A DNA stretch of 37,300 nucleotides, taken from Rhodospirillales bacterium (GTDB lineage Bacteria > Pseudomonadota > Alphaproteobacteria > Rhodospirillales > Defluviicoccaceae). A program made the translations under genes and the position numbers. Positions 9,365 through 14,955 of this stretch are shown here, one piece after another. Numbering within the stretch: position 1 is the first letter of the stretch; each line of letters starts with the position of its first letter. The notes under the pieces were generated by a model. The model searched no databases, was not told the DNA's origin, and saw only the letters and a program-made list of their open reading frames with translations. Where the stretch lies: assembly GCA_025458035.1 (NCBI GenBank), contig JALOTH010000029.1, positions 1 to 37,300 on the forward strand, given 5' to 3'.

Positions 9365-9625
9365 ATGCCGACGCTGGCGACCCCGGAAGGCGTCTGGCTG
9401 TGGTCGCTGGTGCTGGCGCTGGCCCTCGCCCTGCCGCTGCGCCGGCTGATTTTCGTGCTGGCGATGCGGCGGGCGCTGCGGCGGACCACGAGCGGCACGG
9501 TGGACATCGACGACGCGCAGCGGCGACGGCTGCGGCGGCGAGCGACGGTGAGCGCGCTGCTGCTGTCGGTGCTGTTCGCCGTCCTCTACGTGCACGCCCT
9601 GGCGGGCCGCCTCGCCGCGCCATGA
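9365..9625 (+). CDS. Small two-helix membrane protein of unknown function
   Basis: This is an 86-residue protein with two hydrophobic helices (about 8-36 and 61-82) separated by a very basic stretch, RRALRRTTSG...DAQRRRLRRRA. That charge pattern would put the loop in the cytoplasm. It starts at ATG 9365, 27 nt after the exonuclease stop, and ends in a 4-nt ATGA overlap with the TPR gene. It is therefore probably translated together with that gene as the tail of the DUF294-exonuclease operon. I do not recognise a family. GC-rich DNA often carries long spurious frames, but the overlap and the clear helices support a real gene. Confidence 0.6.
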   Translation: MPTLATPEGVWLWSLVLALALALPLRRLIFVLAMRRALRRTTSGTVDIDDAQRRRLRRRATVSALLLSVLFAVLYVHALAGRLAAP

Positions 9626-10248
9626 CCGCCCGCAACGTCGCCCGCCGCTTTACGGTGCTGGCGGCGGCGGTGCTGGCCATCGCCGCCCTCGCCGTTGCCT
9701 TCAGCCATGGCCTCGTCGACGCGCCGCCGGGGGACTATGCGACGCGGCGGGGGGACCAGCGGCTCGCCGACCGGCAGTGGGCGGATGCCGCCGCGTGGTT
9801 CGACAGGGCGCTCGCCGAAGCGCCGGATCATGCCGGCGCGGCGATGGGCAAGGCGATCGCGCTCCTCAACATGGGGGAGGCGGCGGCGGCCGAGGCGGCA
9901 TTCTCGCGGCTGATCGCCCGGCTCGAGGAACGGCTGGCGGCCGGCGGCAGCGGCGCCGCGGAGCGATGGCGGGGCATGCTCGCCGCCGCCCACGCCAACC
10001 GCGGGATCATCCGCGATCGCGCCGGCCGCAGCGCCGAGGCGCTGGCCGACTACCGGGCGGCGCTCGCCATCGATGCCGGTGCGGTGAGCGGTCCGGGCAT
10101 CAGCCAGCGCATCGTCAGCGGCAACGCCCATCCGTCATCGGTGGCGAAGCGCGCCGCCTATCTCGAACGCCAGTTGGCGTTGCCCGAGGCCGAGCGGCGG
10201 CTGTTGGTCCCGGAGCTCGACGCCCGCCAGCGGATGCACCGGCCCTAA
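9622..10248 (+). CDS. Membrane-anchored TPR-repeat protein
   Basis: This 208-residue protein has an N-terminal signal-anchor (about 10-33, FTVLAAAVLAIAALAVAFSHG). Helical repeats of TPR type follow, for example GDQRLADRQWADAAAWFDRALAEAPDHAGAAMGKAIALLNMGEAAAAEAAFSRL and ANRGIIRDRAGRSAEALADYRAALAID. TPR domains mediate protein contacts, so it may be a periplasmic or membrane-side scaffold. ATG 9622 overlaps the stop of the previous gene (ATGA). The track's start at 9301 runs into the exonuclease gene and is rejected. Its TAA (10246-10248) overlaps by 3 nt the TAG of the convergent small gene on the other strand. The target is unknown. Confidence 0.78.
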   Translation: MTARNVARRFTVLAAAVLAIAALAVAFSHGLVDAPPGDYATRRGDQRLADRQWADAAAWFDRALAEAPDHAGAAMGKAIALLNMGEAAAAEAAFSRLIARLEERLAAGGSGAAERWRGMLAAAHANRGIIRDRAGRSAEALADYRAALAIDAGAVSGPGISQRIVSGNAHPSSVAKRAAYLERQLALPEAERRLLVPELDARQRMHRP

Positions 10249-10436
10249 AACCCCAACTGCTGCAGCAGCACCGCCACGAAGAACACCGCGGCGATGCAGC
10301 CGAACAGCAGATGGCCGAAGGTCGGTGCGCCATCGGCATCGCGGTAACGGATGCCATGCCAAGCGATGGCGCCGGTCACCGCCAGGAAGACAAGATCGAT
10401 CAGCAGCGCCCAGGGGTCCGCCGCGGCGTCGGTCAT
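10245..10436 (-). CDS. Small membrane protein of unknown function (63 aa)
   Basis: The start is ATG 10436, with CGGGAG about 9 nt upstream. The product has two hydrophobic helices (about 8-25 and 39-60), linked by a short polar loop YRDADGAPTFGH, and ends VLLQQLGF. It is too short to be listed on its own in the ORF track, where it is the tail of the 10245-10667 frame. The stop overlaps by 3 nt that of the convergent TPR gene. I do not recognise the family. The hydrophobic pattern and ribosome-binding site make it likely to be real. Confidence 0.6.
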   Translation of the reverse strand: MTDAAADPWALLIDLVFLAVTGAIAWHGIRYRDADGAPTFGHLLFGCIAAVFFVAVLLQQLGF

Positions 10437-10480
10437 CGCTGCACTCCCGCGCATCGCCAGCGCCGCCAGACTATCGCAAA

Positions 10481-10551
10481 GGCGCCCCGCCCCGCCACAG
10501 CCCTCCCGCCGGCGGACGGGAAAGGCAGGCGGCGGAGAGGGGCGGGGCGCC
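10481..10551 (-). terminator. Long inverted repeat downstream of the VPLPA-CTERM-like gene
   Basis: A perfect 13-bp inverted repeat, GGCGCCCCGCCCC (10481-10493) and GGGGCGGGGCGCC (10539-10551), encloses a 45-nt loop. The loop contains a smaller stem, CCCGCC/GGCG..GGG. It starts 19 nt after the stop of the gene at 10570 on the minus strand. It lacks a proper T-run (only CCTTTGC follows), so it may be an mRNA-end stabiliser or a weak terminator. Confidence 0.45.
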
Positions 10552-10569
10552 AGCGGCGAGACCGGCGCC

Positions 10570-11289
10570 CTACGGGCGGCGCCGATGGCGGCCGATGAGG
10601 CCGAGGCCGGCGAGGGCCGGCAGCAGCAACGGAATGGTTCCCGGCAGCGGCGTTGCCACCAGCGCATTGCCGCTGCCGGCGTCGATCAGCAGGCGGGCGC
10701 CGTTGCCGCCTTCCGCCGCGGCAAAGGCGAGGCCGATGGTGTTGTAGCCGGAACATTCGTAGCAGGAGGTGAAGCGGAAGCGGACGCTGCCGTCGCCCAT
10801 GGCGAGGACCTGTTTCAGCGGGTCGGTGATGTCGATATCGATGACGTCGTCGACGGCAAGCCCCGACAGCGCCGAGGCGAACGTCTCGGTAACGCCGCTG
10901 CTGCCGACGAACACGTCGGCAAGAACGCCGTCGCTGCGGGTGGCATAGAGTTCCTTCACCTGCACGCGCAGCACGGCGCTGGCGATATCGAGAGCGGACG
11001 GCAGGCTGCTCAAGCCGATCTCGACGAAGCCGTCCCGGTGAACGCGCTGACCGCTGCCGGGATAGTAGTCGTGATAGTCGTAGGCGTAGATCAGGCTTTC
11101 GCCGGCGATGGTGTCGGGACCCCAGCGGCCGCTGCCGAACCAGCCCCAGTAGCGGCCGGTTTCGACGGAGTAATCGCCCGCCGCCGCGACCGGCAGATCA
11201 TAGTCGTAGGACGGGGCGGCGGCGGCCTCACCAGGGGCGGCAACGGCGGCGGCACCCGCGAGAAGCAGGCAGACCATGAGCTTGCGCAT
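10570..11289 (-). CDS. Exported protein with VPLPA/PEP-CTERM-type sorting tail
   Basis: This 239-residue protein begins with a signal peptide (MRKLMVCLLLAGAAAVAAPGEAAAA, cleavage near residue 25). Its C-terminus is ATPLPGTIPLLLPALAGLGLIGRHRRRP: a PLP motif, a hydrophobic helix and an Arg-rich end. That tripartite end matches exosortase-type sorting signals, closest to VPLPA-CTERM. By analogy the protein would be cleaved and delivered to the cell surface or an extracellular matrix. The middle part is rich in Tyr, Gly and Ser and contains two cysteines in CYEC; I recognise no domain in it. ATG 11289 has GAAGGA 9 nt upstream, which decides the start over the longer track ORF. No exosortase is in the window. 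Confidence 0.8.
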   Translation of the reverse strand: MRKLMVCLLLAGAAAVAAPGEAAAAPSYDYDLPVAAAGDYSVETGRYWGWFGSGRWGPDTIAGESLIYAYDYHDYYPGSGQRVHRDGFVEIGLSSLPSALDIASAVLRVQVKELYATRSDGVLADVFVGSSGVTETFASALSGLAVDDVIDIDITDPLKQVLAMGDGSVRFRFTSCYECSGYNTIGLAFAAAEGGNGARLLIDAGSGNALVATPLPGTIPLLLPALAGLGLIGRHRRRP

Positions 11290-11622
11290 GATGACGGTTC
11301 CTTCGGTTGGCGTGTCGGCACCGTGGCGCGTCGGCATCGGCGTTCCGGTCGGCGGGCCGTGGCGTTGGCGCGGCGGGCGATCGGGGCTGGGCGAGGCCGA
11401 GATATTCGCGTTTAGGTTGCTGCAACCATAGGACGAATATCGTCGCAAGGCAACAGGATTTTCCCTTCGAATTTTATGGAAATGGGCAGCCCGCCGCCCC
11501 GTTTAGGCCAAAAATGCGGGCCCGCGGCATACCACGGGGCCGCCCTGGCCGCCGGATCGGCCCTTTCAGGCCAGCAGCCCGGCCTTTTCGGCAACCCCGC
11601 CATGCACCGGGTGCAGGGGTCG

Positions 11623-11716
11623 TCACCGGCTGAACGGGGGTCCGACGCCAAGGACAATCCGGTCCCCGGCTGCAAAATCCGGGCTAACGCCAAGGGTGTA
11701 AGCCGCTGCCGGCGGC
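11623..11716 (-). pseudogene. Remnant of a paralogue of the secreted protein at 12884-13687
   Basis: The minus-strand frame reads AAAYTLGVSPDFAAGDRIVLGVGPPFSR then stop. The stretch YTLGV-P-FA-GDRIVLG-G is identical at 16 of 20 positions to the signal-peptide end and mature start of the secreted protein encoded at 12884-13687 (YTLGVNPAFATGDRIVLGTG). The DNA is also visibly similar (compare AATCCGGTCCCC and GATCCGGTCCCC). Upstream there is no start codon or hydrophobic signal core; instead the heptamer array begins about 20 bp away. Downstream, homology ends at once and the frame stops. The best reading is a decayed, truncated gene copy. Confidence 0.65.
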
Positions 11717-11736
11717 GGCGTTGCCCGTCTGCCGAT

Positions 11737-11915
11737 GTCGTCAGTTTGGCGTCGTCATGTCGTCAGCGGTGTCGTCACCCCGGTCGTCACGATGTCGTCA
11801 GAAGTCGTCAAAAGTCGTCATTGCCACACCGCTACCACATTGAAATCAAACGATGCACGGTCCGCGCCCGGTGCCGCTGTCGTCATCTGTCGTCATTTGT
11901 CGTCATCTTTCATCA
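11737..11915. repeat. Array of GTCGTCA heptamers with about 10-bp phasing
   Basis: Eleven exact copies of GTCGTCA start at 11737, 11751, 11759, 11771, 11783, 11794, 11804, 11814, 11879, 11889 and 11899. A variant TTCATCA sits at 11909. Within clusters the spacing settles to 10-12 bp, one DNA helical turn. The two clusters are separated by about 58 bp of more AT-rich sequence. Read on the minus strand the unit is TGACGAC; at 10-bp spacing its TGA falls in successive frames, so it cannot be coding there. The arrangement looks like a multi-site protein-binding region. Confidence 0.8.
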
Positions 11916-12086
11916 TCGATGGGTTTTCCCCGCCGCCGCGATCGGCACGGGCAACCCCGTGCCGCGCAGTGTCCCTTGCCCGCCACCCCTTTCGCAACCC
12001 GCCAACTTCGGGCGCTTGACGGGAAATTCCCGCAACGGCCACCTTAGGTTTGAATCGCGGGCCTCCGGACCGGACAGTCACCGTCG

Positions 12087-12116
12087 TTGAGCCAACCGTG
12101 CCGGGGCGGGTACACT
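12087..12116 (+). promoter_or_regulatory. Sigma-70-like promoter for hicBA
   Basis: TTGAGC (12087-12092) and TACACT (12111-12116) are separated by 18 bp, about 105 bp before the hicB start. This is the best promoter-like pair in the region. Confidence 0.42.
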
Positions 12117-12156
12117 GCAACGCCAACCATGCTGAAAGCGCTTCATCCCGTTTCGG

Positions 12157-12193
12157 CGCTCCGAGGAGTCCCTGAGCGCGCAGCTTCGGAGCG
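12157..12193 (+). promoter_or_regulatory. Inverted repeat in the hicBA leader, possible operator
   Basis: CGCTCCGA (12157-12164) and TCGGAGCG (12186-12193) are perfect inverted half-sites 21 bp apart. They lie between the promoter-like pair and the hicB ribosome-binding site. HicAB systems are usually autoregulated at such leader sites. It could equally be an RNA hairpin. Confidence 0.4.
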
Positions 12194-12221
12194 TCACAGG
12201 CGGTGCGGAAGGGGACTTGCC

Positions 12222-12437
12222 ATGGCGAGAGAGTTTGATGTTGTGATCGAACGGGACGCTGAGGGGAACTACGTTGCCTCGGTTCCGGCGATTGCCGGCT
12301 GTCATACCCAGGCCCGCTCGCTCGATGCGTTAATGGTTCGCGTGCGGGAAGCGATCGAAGCCAACCTGGAGGCCATCGGGGATGACGGCGCGTCGCTTGA
12401 ATTCGTCGGAGTTCAGCGCATCTCCGTCTCCGCATGA
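12222..12437 (+). CDS. hicB: HicB-family antitoxin
   Basis: This 71-residue protein has the HicB partial-RNase-H-like fold pattern FDVVIERDAEGNYVASVPAIAGCHTQARSLDALMVRVREAIEANLE. The family neutralises the HicA mRNA interferase by direct binding. It is short: there is no C-terminal helix-turn-helix or ribbon-helix-helix domain, so DNA binding and autoregulation may need another protein or only the complex. ATG 12222 is preceded by GGAAGGGG at a suitable distance; the track ORF from 12087 starts in the leader. Its stop overlaps the hicA start (ATGA), giving translational coupling. Antitoxin-first order is common in this family. Confidence 0.9.
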   Translation: MAREFDVVIERDAEGNYVASVPAIAGCHTQARSLDALMVRVREAIEANLEAIGDDGASLEFVGVQRISVSA

Positions 12438-12670
12438 TGCGGTTGCCAAGGCTGACCGGCAGCGAGATCATCTCGGCCTTGCGCGGGGCCGGCTTTGACG
12501 TTGTGCGTGTCAAAGGCAGCCATCATGTCCTCCGGCATCCGGACGGCAGGACGACGACGGTCCCGGCGCACGCCGGGGAGGTGATCGGACCGGGCTTGCT
12601 TTCGAAGATTCTGCGGGACTGCGAGTTGAGCCGCGAACAGCTTTCGAGGTTGCTGTCGCGCACTTTGTAG
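12434..12670 (+). CDS. hicA: HicA-family mRNA interferase toxin
   Basis: This 78-residue protein has the dsRBD-like HicA fold: LTGSEIISALRGAGFDVVRVKGSHHVLRHPDGRTTTVPAHAGEVIGPGLLSKILRDCELS. The conserved catalytic histidine is in GSHH (about residue 30). HicA cleaves mRNA independently of ribosome position and inhibits growth until bound by HicB. It starts at ATG 12434 (or ATG 12437), overlapping the hicB stop by 4 nt. All core motifs look intact, so the pair is probably functional. Downstream, 12671-12820 contains several short GC-rich stems, for example CCCGCC-CATTC-GGCGGG at 12717-12733, but no proper T-run. Confidence 0.92.
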   Translation: MMRLPRLTGSEIISALRGAGFDVVRVKGSHHVLRHPDGRTTTVPAHAGEVIGPGLLSKILRDCELSREQLSRLLSRTL

Positions 12671-12817
12671 GCCGGGCCTGATGCGAAGCGTGACCCGCCG
12701 CATCGGGTGCGGACCCCCCGCCCATTCGGCGGGTTGCGCGTCGCCCCGAACCCGCCGACGCGGGCTCGAACCCCGCCCCACGGCGCGGCGGGTCAGCAGG
12801 CCTTCATCGCAACGGGA

Positions 12818-12839
12818 AACGGGGCCTTGCGGCCCCGTT
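12818..12839 (-). terminator. Hairpin terminator after the secreted repeat protein
   Basis: Read on the minus strand, a 9-bp stem AACGGGGCC / GGCCCCGTT closes a GCAA tetraloop (GNRA type) and runs into TTTCCCGTT. It lies about 45 nt beyond the stop of the gene at 12884. The stem is strong but the T-tract is weak, and it could also act on readthrough from hicA. Confidence 0.6.
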
Positions 12840-12883
12840 CAAGGATGGTAGTACTCGTCAATGGTGGCAAGCCGACCCCAACA

Positions 12884-13687
12884 CTACGGCAACTCGAAAC
12901 CGACGGACTGGGTCAGGAAATCACCGCCAAGTGTTGCCCAAACGCGCGGACTGAAAGTAGCTCCCCCGTTAGGCGAACGCGCCCCGATAACTCGGATAAC
13001 GCCGTCGAAAGCGAATACACAGTCGACCCGATAATCCCACTGACCGTTGTTGTCGTTCGAACGCCATTTGCGACTTGTCTTATTCATTGCGTCTGTCTCT
13101 GTGGGCCAAACCTCGATGCCAGGGTTGCTTCCAGCGTCACTCGCATCCAGACTGGGATCGTAAGTTACGTATGCTGCGGGGTACGTCGTTGTACCTTTCA
13201 CCACGGCGAACGGACCGTACTGCTCCCGTGTGTCGGTGAGTACTTCGGGCTCGCAACTGAACGCCGCCCCGTACTGCGTAAGGAACGAACCGCCGGTATA
13301 CGTCCACACTCGGCCCTGAGGGCCGTGACTACCAGTCCTCGTCCCATAGACAAACACCGTGTTATTTGAGAAAAAGGCGCCGACGGGATCATAGTCCCAC
13401 TGACCATTGTTATCGTTGGAACGGGCGATGCGGTTTGTGGCAGCCGCTTCGTTGACCGCATCTCTCCAGAGTTCGATACCGGGGTTCGAGCCTACGTCGG
13501 ACGCGTCCATCACCGGATTGTAGGTGATTACAGCATTCGGATAGAGGGTCGCACCAACCTGCACCGGTCCGGTGCCCAGGACGATCCGGTCCCCTGTTGC
13601 GAAAGCCGGGTTAACGCCCAAGGTGTACGTTGCTGCCAGTGCCGCGGCGGCGGCGAAGGTCAGGTGTCTTGAAAGCGCTTTCATCAT
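12884..13687 (-). CDS. Secreted protein made of two internal repeats, unknown function
   Basis: This 267-residue protein has a signal peptide (MMKALSRHLTFAAAAALAATYTLGVNPAFA, cleavage near residue 30). Two repeats of about 110 residues follow. Both contain a Y-x-P-x-x-DASD-x-GSNPGIE-x-W block followed by R-x-x-RSNDNNGQWDY, then an aromatic strand-rich part ending in GG-x-FLTQ. I do not recognise a domain; the pattern suggests a beta-rich extracellular module duplicated in tandem. ATG 13687 (or 13684) is chosen because TTAAGGGAG lies just upstream and a clean signal peptide follows. The track's start at 13948 adds 87 residues of low-complexity sequence. A decayed partial copy lies about 1.3 kb away at 11623-11716. 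Function is unknown. Confidence 0.8.
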   Translation of the reverse strand: MMKALSRHLTFAAAAALAATYTLGVNPAFATGDRIVLGTGPVQVGATLYPNAVITYNPVMDASDVGSNPGIELWRDAVNEAAATNRIARSNDNNGQWDYDPVGAFFSNNTVFVYGTRTGSHGPQGRVWTYTGGSFLTQYGAAFSCEPEVLTDTREQYGPFAVVKGTTTYPAAYVTYDPSLDASDAGSNPGIEVWPTETDAMNKTSRKWRSNDNNGQWDYRVDCVFAFDGVIRVIGARSPNGGATFSPRVWATLGGDFLTQSVGFELP

Positions 13688-14223
13688 CCACACTCCCTTA
13701 AGGTTTTCCGTTGCCCGGAGGCCGGGTGCGCCACGCGCACAAAAGGGCGCGATGACCGGCACGGGTGCCGCTCCTCCAGTCCGTATTGGGTTGGGAACGT
13801 GTGGCGTTTTGCGCACGAACAGGCCCCCCCAACCCGTCTTGCCGCCTCCCGTTCGGGAGGCCAGGCGCCGGGTTGGATCCCCTTCCTGCCCGGAGCCTCT
13901 CGTCACCCTACCCCCCCCCGCGCATCCCGTCAATCCAAGAAAAATCAAGTCCTGGCTTTTGCTTCGTCTGTTTTTGCGCGCGAAAGTCGAGTACCTGTCA
14001 GCGGCCCTGCTTCAAGCATGCAGTCCTCGGCAATCCAGCAACGATATTCGCCGCGTCCATTTCGTCATGCGACTTATAGTCATTGTCTGTCCGGCGGGCG
14101 GACGCTGCAGTTGATGACGGCTGAAATTGATACCGATTGACAACGGCTCGCCGCGGCGGCGGGAAACGGGGGATGGCGCCGCCGCCGTGGACTCGCGCGC
14201 CCGCGGCCGATATCGTACGCGGC
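13688..14223. other. Non-coding 0.5-kb region upstream of two divergent genes
   Basis: This lies between the secreted repeat protein (minus) and the lipoprotein (plus). It contains a run of 7 C at 13824-13830 and 9 C at 13911-13919. Short palindromes sit close to the minus gene (CCCGGAGGCCGGG and TGCGCCACGCGCA around 13712-13740). Part of it is AT-richer (13935-14110). ORFs here show no family features or ribosome-binding sites. I cannot place a promoter with confidence. Confidence 0.5.
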
Positions 14224-14472
14224 ATGTCTGTCCGCCGCCTCGCGCCGCTGCTCGCCATCGCCGCCCTCGCCGCCACCGCCGGCTGCTCGTCCGTCGAGAA
14301 CGAAACGCCGAACGGCATCTGGATCCGGGCGCCGTTCCTCGGCATCGGCGATCCGCAGGCCACCGCCGACGCCCACTGCCGCAAGTATGGCAAGACGGCG
14401 GTCTACCAGGGCCGCCTCGGCGCCACCACCAACCCGGTCTACGTCCCCATTCTCGCCTACGACTGCCGCTGA
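14224..14472 (+). CDS. Small lipoprotein of unknown function
   Basis: The 82-residue product starts MSVRRLAPLLAIAALAATAGCSS, a lipoprotein signal peptide with lipobox AATAGC (Cys about residue 20). The mature part is about 62 residues: SVENETPNGIWIRAPFLGIGDPQATADAHCRKYGKTAVYQGRLG...VPILAYDCR. It has two further cysteines, in HCRKYG and YDCR, that could form a disulfide. The arrangement resembles short alphaproteobacterial lipoproteins seen beside unrelated genes. ATG 14224 gives a proper signal peptide; the track's start at 14137 would bury it. No strong Shine-Dalgarno sequence is visible. Function is unknown. Confidence 0.72.
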   Translation: MSVRRLAPLLAIAALAATAGCSSVENETPNGIWIRAPFLGIGDPQATADAHCRKYGKTAVYQGRLGATTNPVYVPILAYDCR

Positions 14473-14536
14473 GGCGCCTTGCGCCGAGCCGACGGCGATT
14501 GCGCCATCTCCTCTCCTGGTTCGCGGCGGAACTGCT

Positions 14537-14818
14537 ATGCTGGAGACCTCGGCACCGCTGGCCGCTTTAAAAGGACCTGCCATCAGCGGGACGCATCGCA
14601 TCACCGTCGCTGCTGATCAGTGTGGCGGTCGTCCGTGCCTGAGAAACTTGCGCATTCGGGTCAAGGATGTTCTCGATTTGCTGGCCGCTGGTGCAACGCG
14701 GGAGGAAATTCTCAAGGATTACCCGCTGCTCGAAGCGGGGGACATTACCGCCGCGCTGGAGTACGCGGCGCGGCAAGCCGATCACCCGGTGCTCCGCGTT
14801 GCCGGATGCGATTTCTGA
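14537..14818 (+). CDS. DUF433 protein, antitoxin-like
   Basis: This 93-residue protein carries the DUF433 winged-helix pattern HRITVAADQCGGRPCLRNLRIRVKDVLDLLAAGATREEILKDYPLLEAGDITAALEYAARQ. DUF433 proteins are usually the antitoxin half of pairs with a PIN-like DUF5615 protein encoded immediately downstream in an overlapping frame. That is what follows here, but the partner is broken. ATG 14537 gives a normal length with GGCGGAA upstream. The last four codons overlap the start of the partner. Assignment to the family is firm; the role as an active antitoxin is doubtful without its toxin. Confidence 0.82.
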   Translation: MLETSAPLAALKGPAISGTHRITVAADQCGGRPCLRNLRIRVKDVLDLLAAGATREEILKDYPLLEAGDITAALEYAARQADHPVLRVAGCDF

Positions 14819-14955
14819 TCGACGCGCAACTCCCGCCAGCGCCTCTGGAGCGTCGCAGCGCTTCTAGCCGACGTGCTGGGCGAACAGGGCGAGCGTGCGG
14901 TCGAGGGCGAGCGCCGCCGCGTCCGCCCGGTAGTCGGCGCGGGCCTCGCAATTGA
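14806..14955 (+). pseudogene. Truncated DUF5615 PIN-like toxin gene
   Basis: ATG 14806 lies inside the end of the DUF433 gene in another frame. It encodes MRFLIDAQLPPA, the typical first strand of DUF5615 PIN-like proteins, including the early acidic residue. After about 12 residues the frame becomes Arg/Ser-rich (PLERRSASSRRAGRTG) and is simply the antisense of the convergent hydrolase gene. It stops at 14955 after 49 codons, whereas the family is normally about 110-120 residues. The toxin is therefore lost, and the hydrolase end now occupies its place. Confidence 0.65.

Larger units (their letters stand above)
11290..12221. other. Gene-poor 0.9-kb region between the VPLPA-CTERM-like gene and hicB
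   Basis: No intact gene is convincing here. The region holds a gene remnant (11623-11716), an array of GTCGTCA heptamers (11737-11915), a promoter-like pair (12087-12116) and an inverted repeat (12157-12193) upstream of hicB. Base composition is less GC-extreme than in the neighbouring genes around 11410-11490 and 11820-11930. ORFs listed here lack ribosome-binding sites and family resemblance. Confidence 0.6.

Noticed and set aside
11737-11915. CRISPR array
   Set aside because: The repeat unit is only 7 bp with about 3-bp gaps; there are no spacers of CRISPR length and no cas genes.
11735-12019. 94-aa plus-strand ORF starting inside the GTCGTCA array
   Set aside because: No ribosome-binding site, no family resemblance, and the sequence is the translated heptamer repeat plus Arg-rich filler.
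12759-12778. tRNA T-arm-like sequence (GGTTCGAG on the minus strand)
   Set aside because: The stem and loop do not fit a canonical T-arm, and no acceptor stem, D-arm or anticodon arm can be built around it.
13688-13760. c-di-GMP (GEMM) riboswitch upstream of the secreted repeat protein
   Set aside because: A stretch on the minus strand (GGCAACGGAAAACC) looks faintly similar, but the conserved GEMM core and paired helices are not present.
13824-13919. Phase-variable poly-C tracts (C7, C9)
   Set aside because: They lie well outside any supported gene start and GC-rich DNA produces such runs by chance; no switching target is evident.
13688-13948. N-terminal extension of the secreted repeat protein to the track start at 13948
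   Set aside because: The extension is low-complexity and would place the signal peptide 87 residues inside; a good ribosome-binding site precedes ATG 13687.
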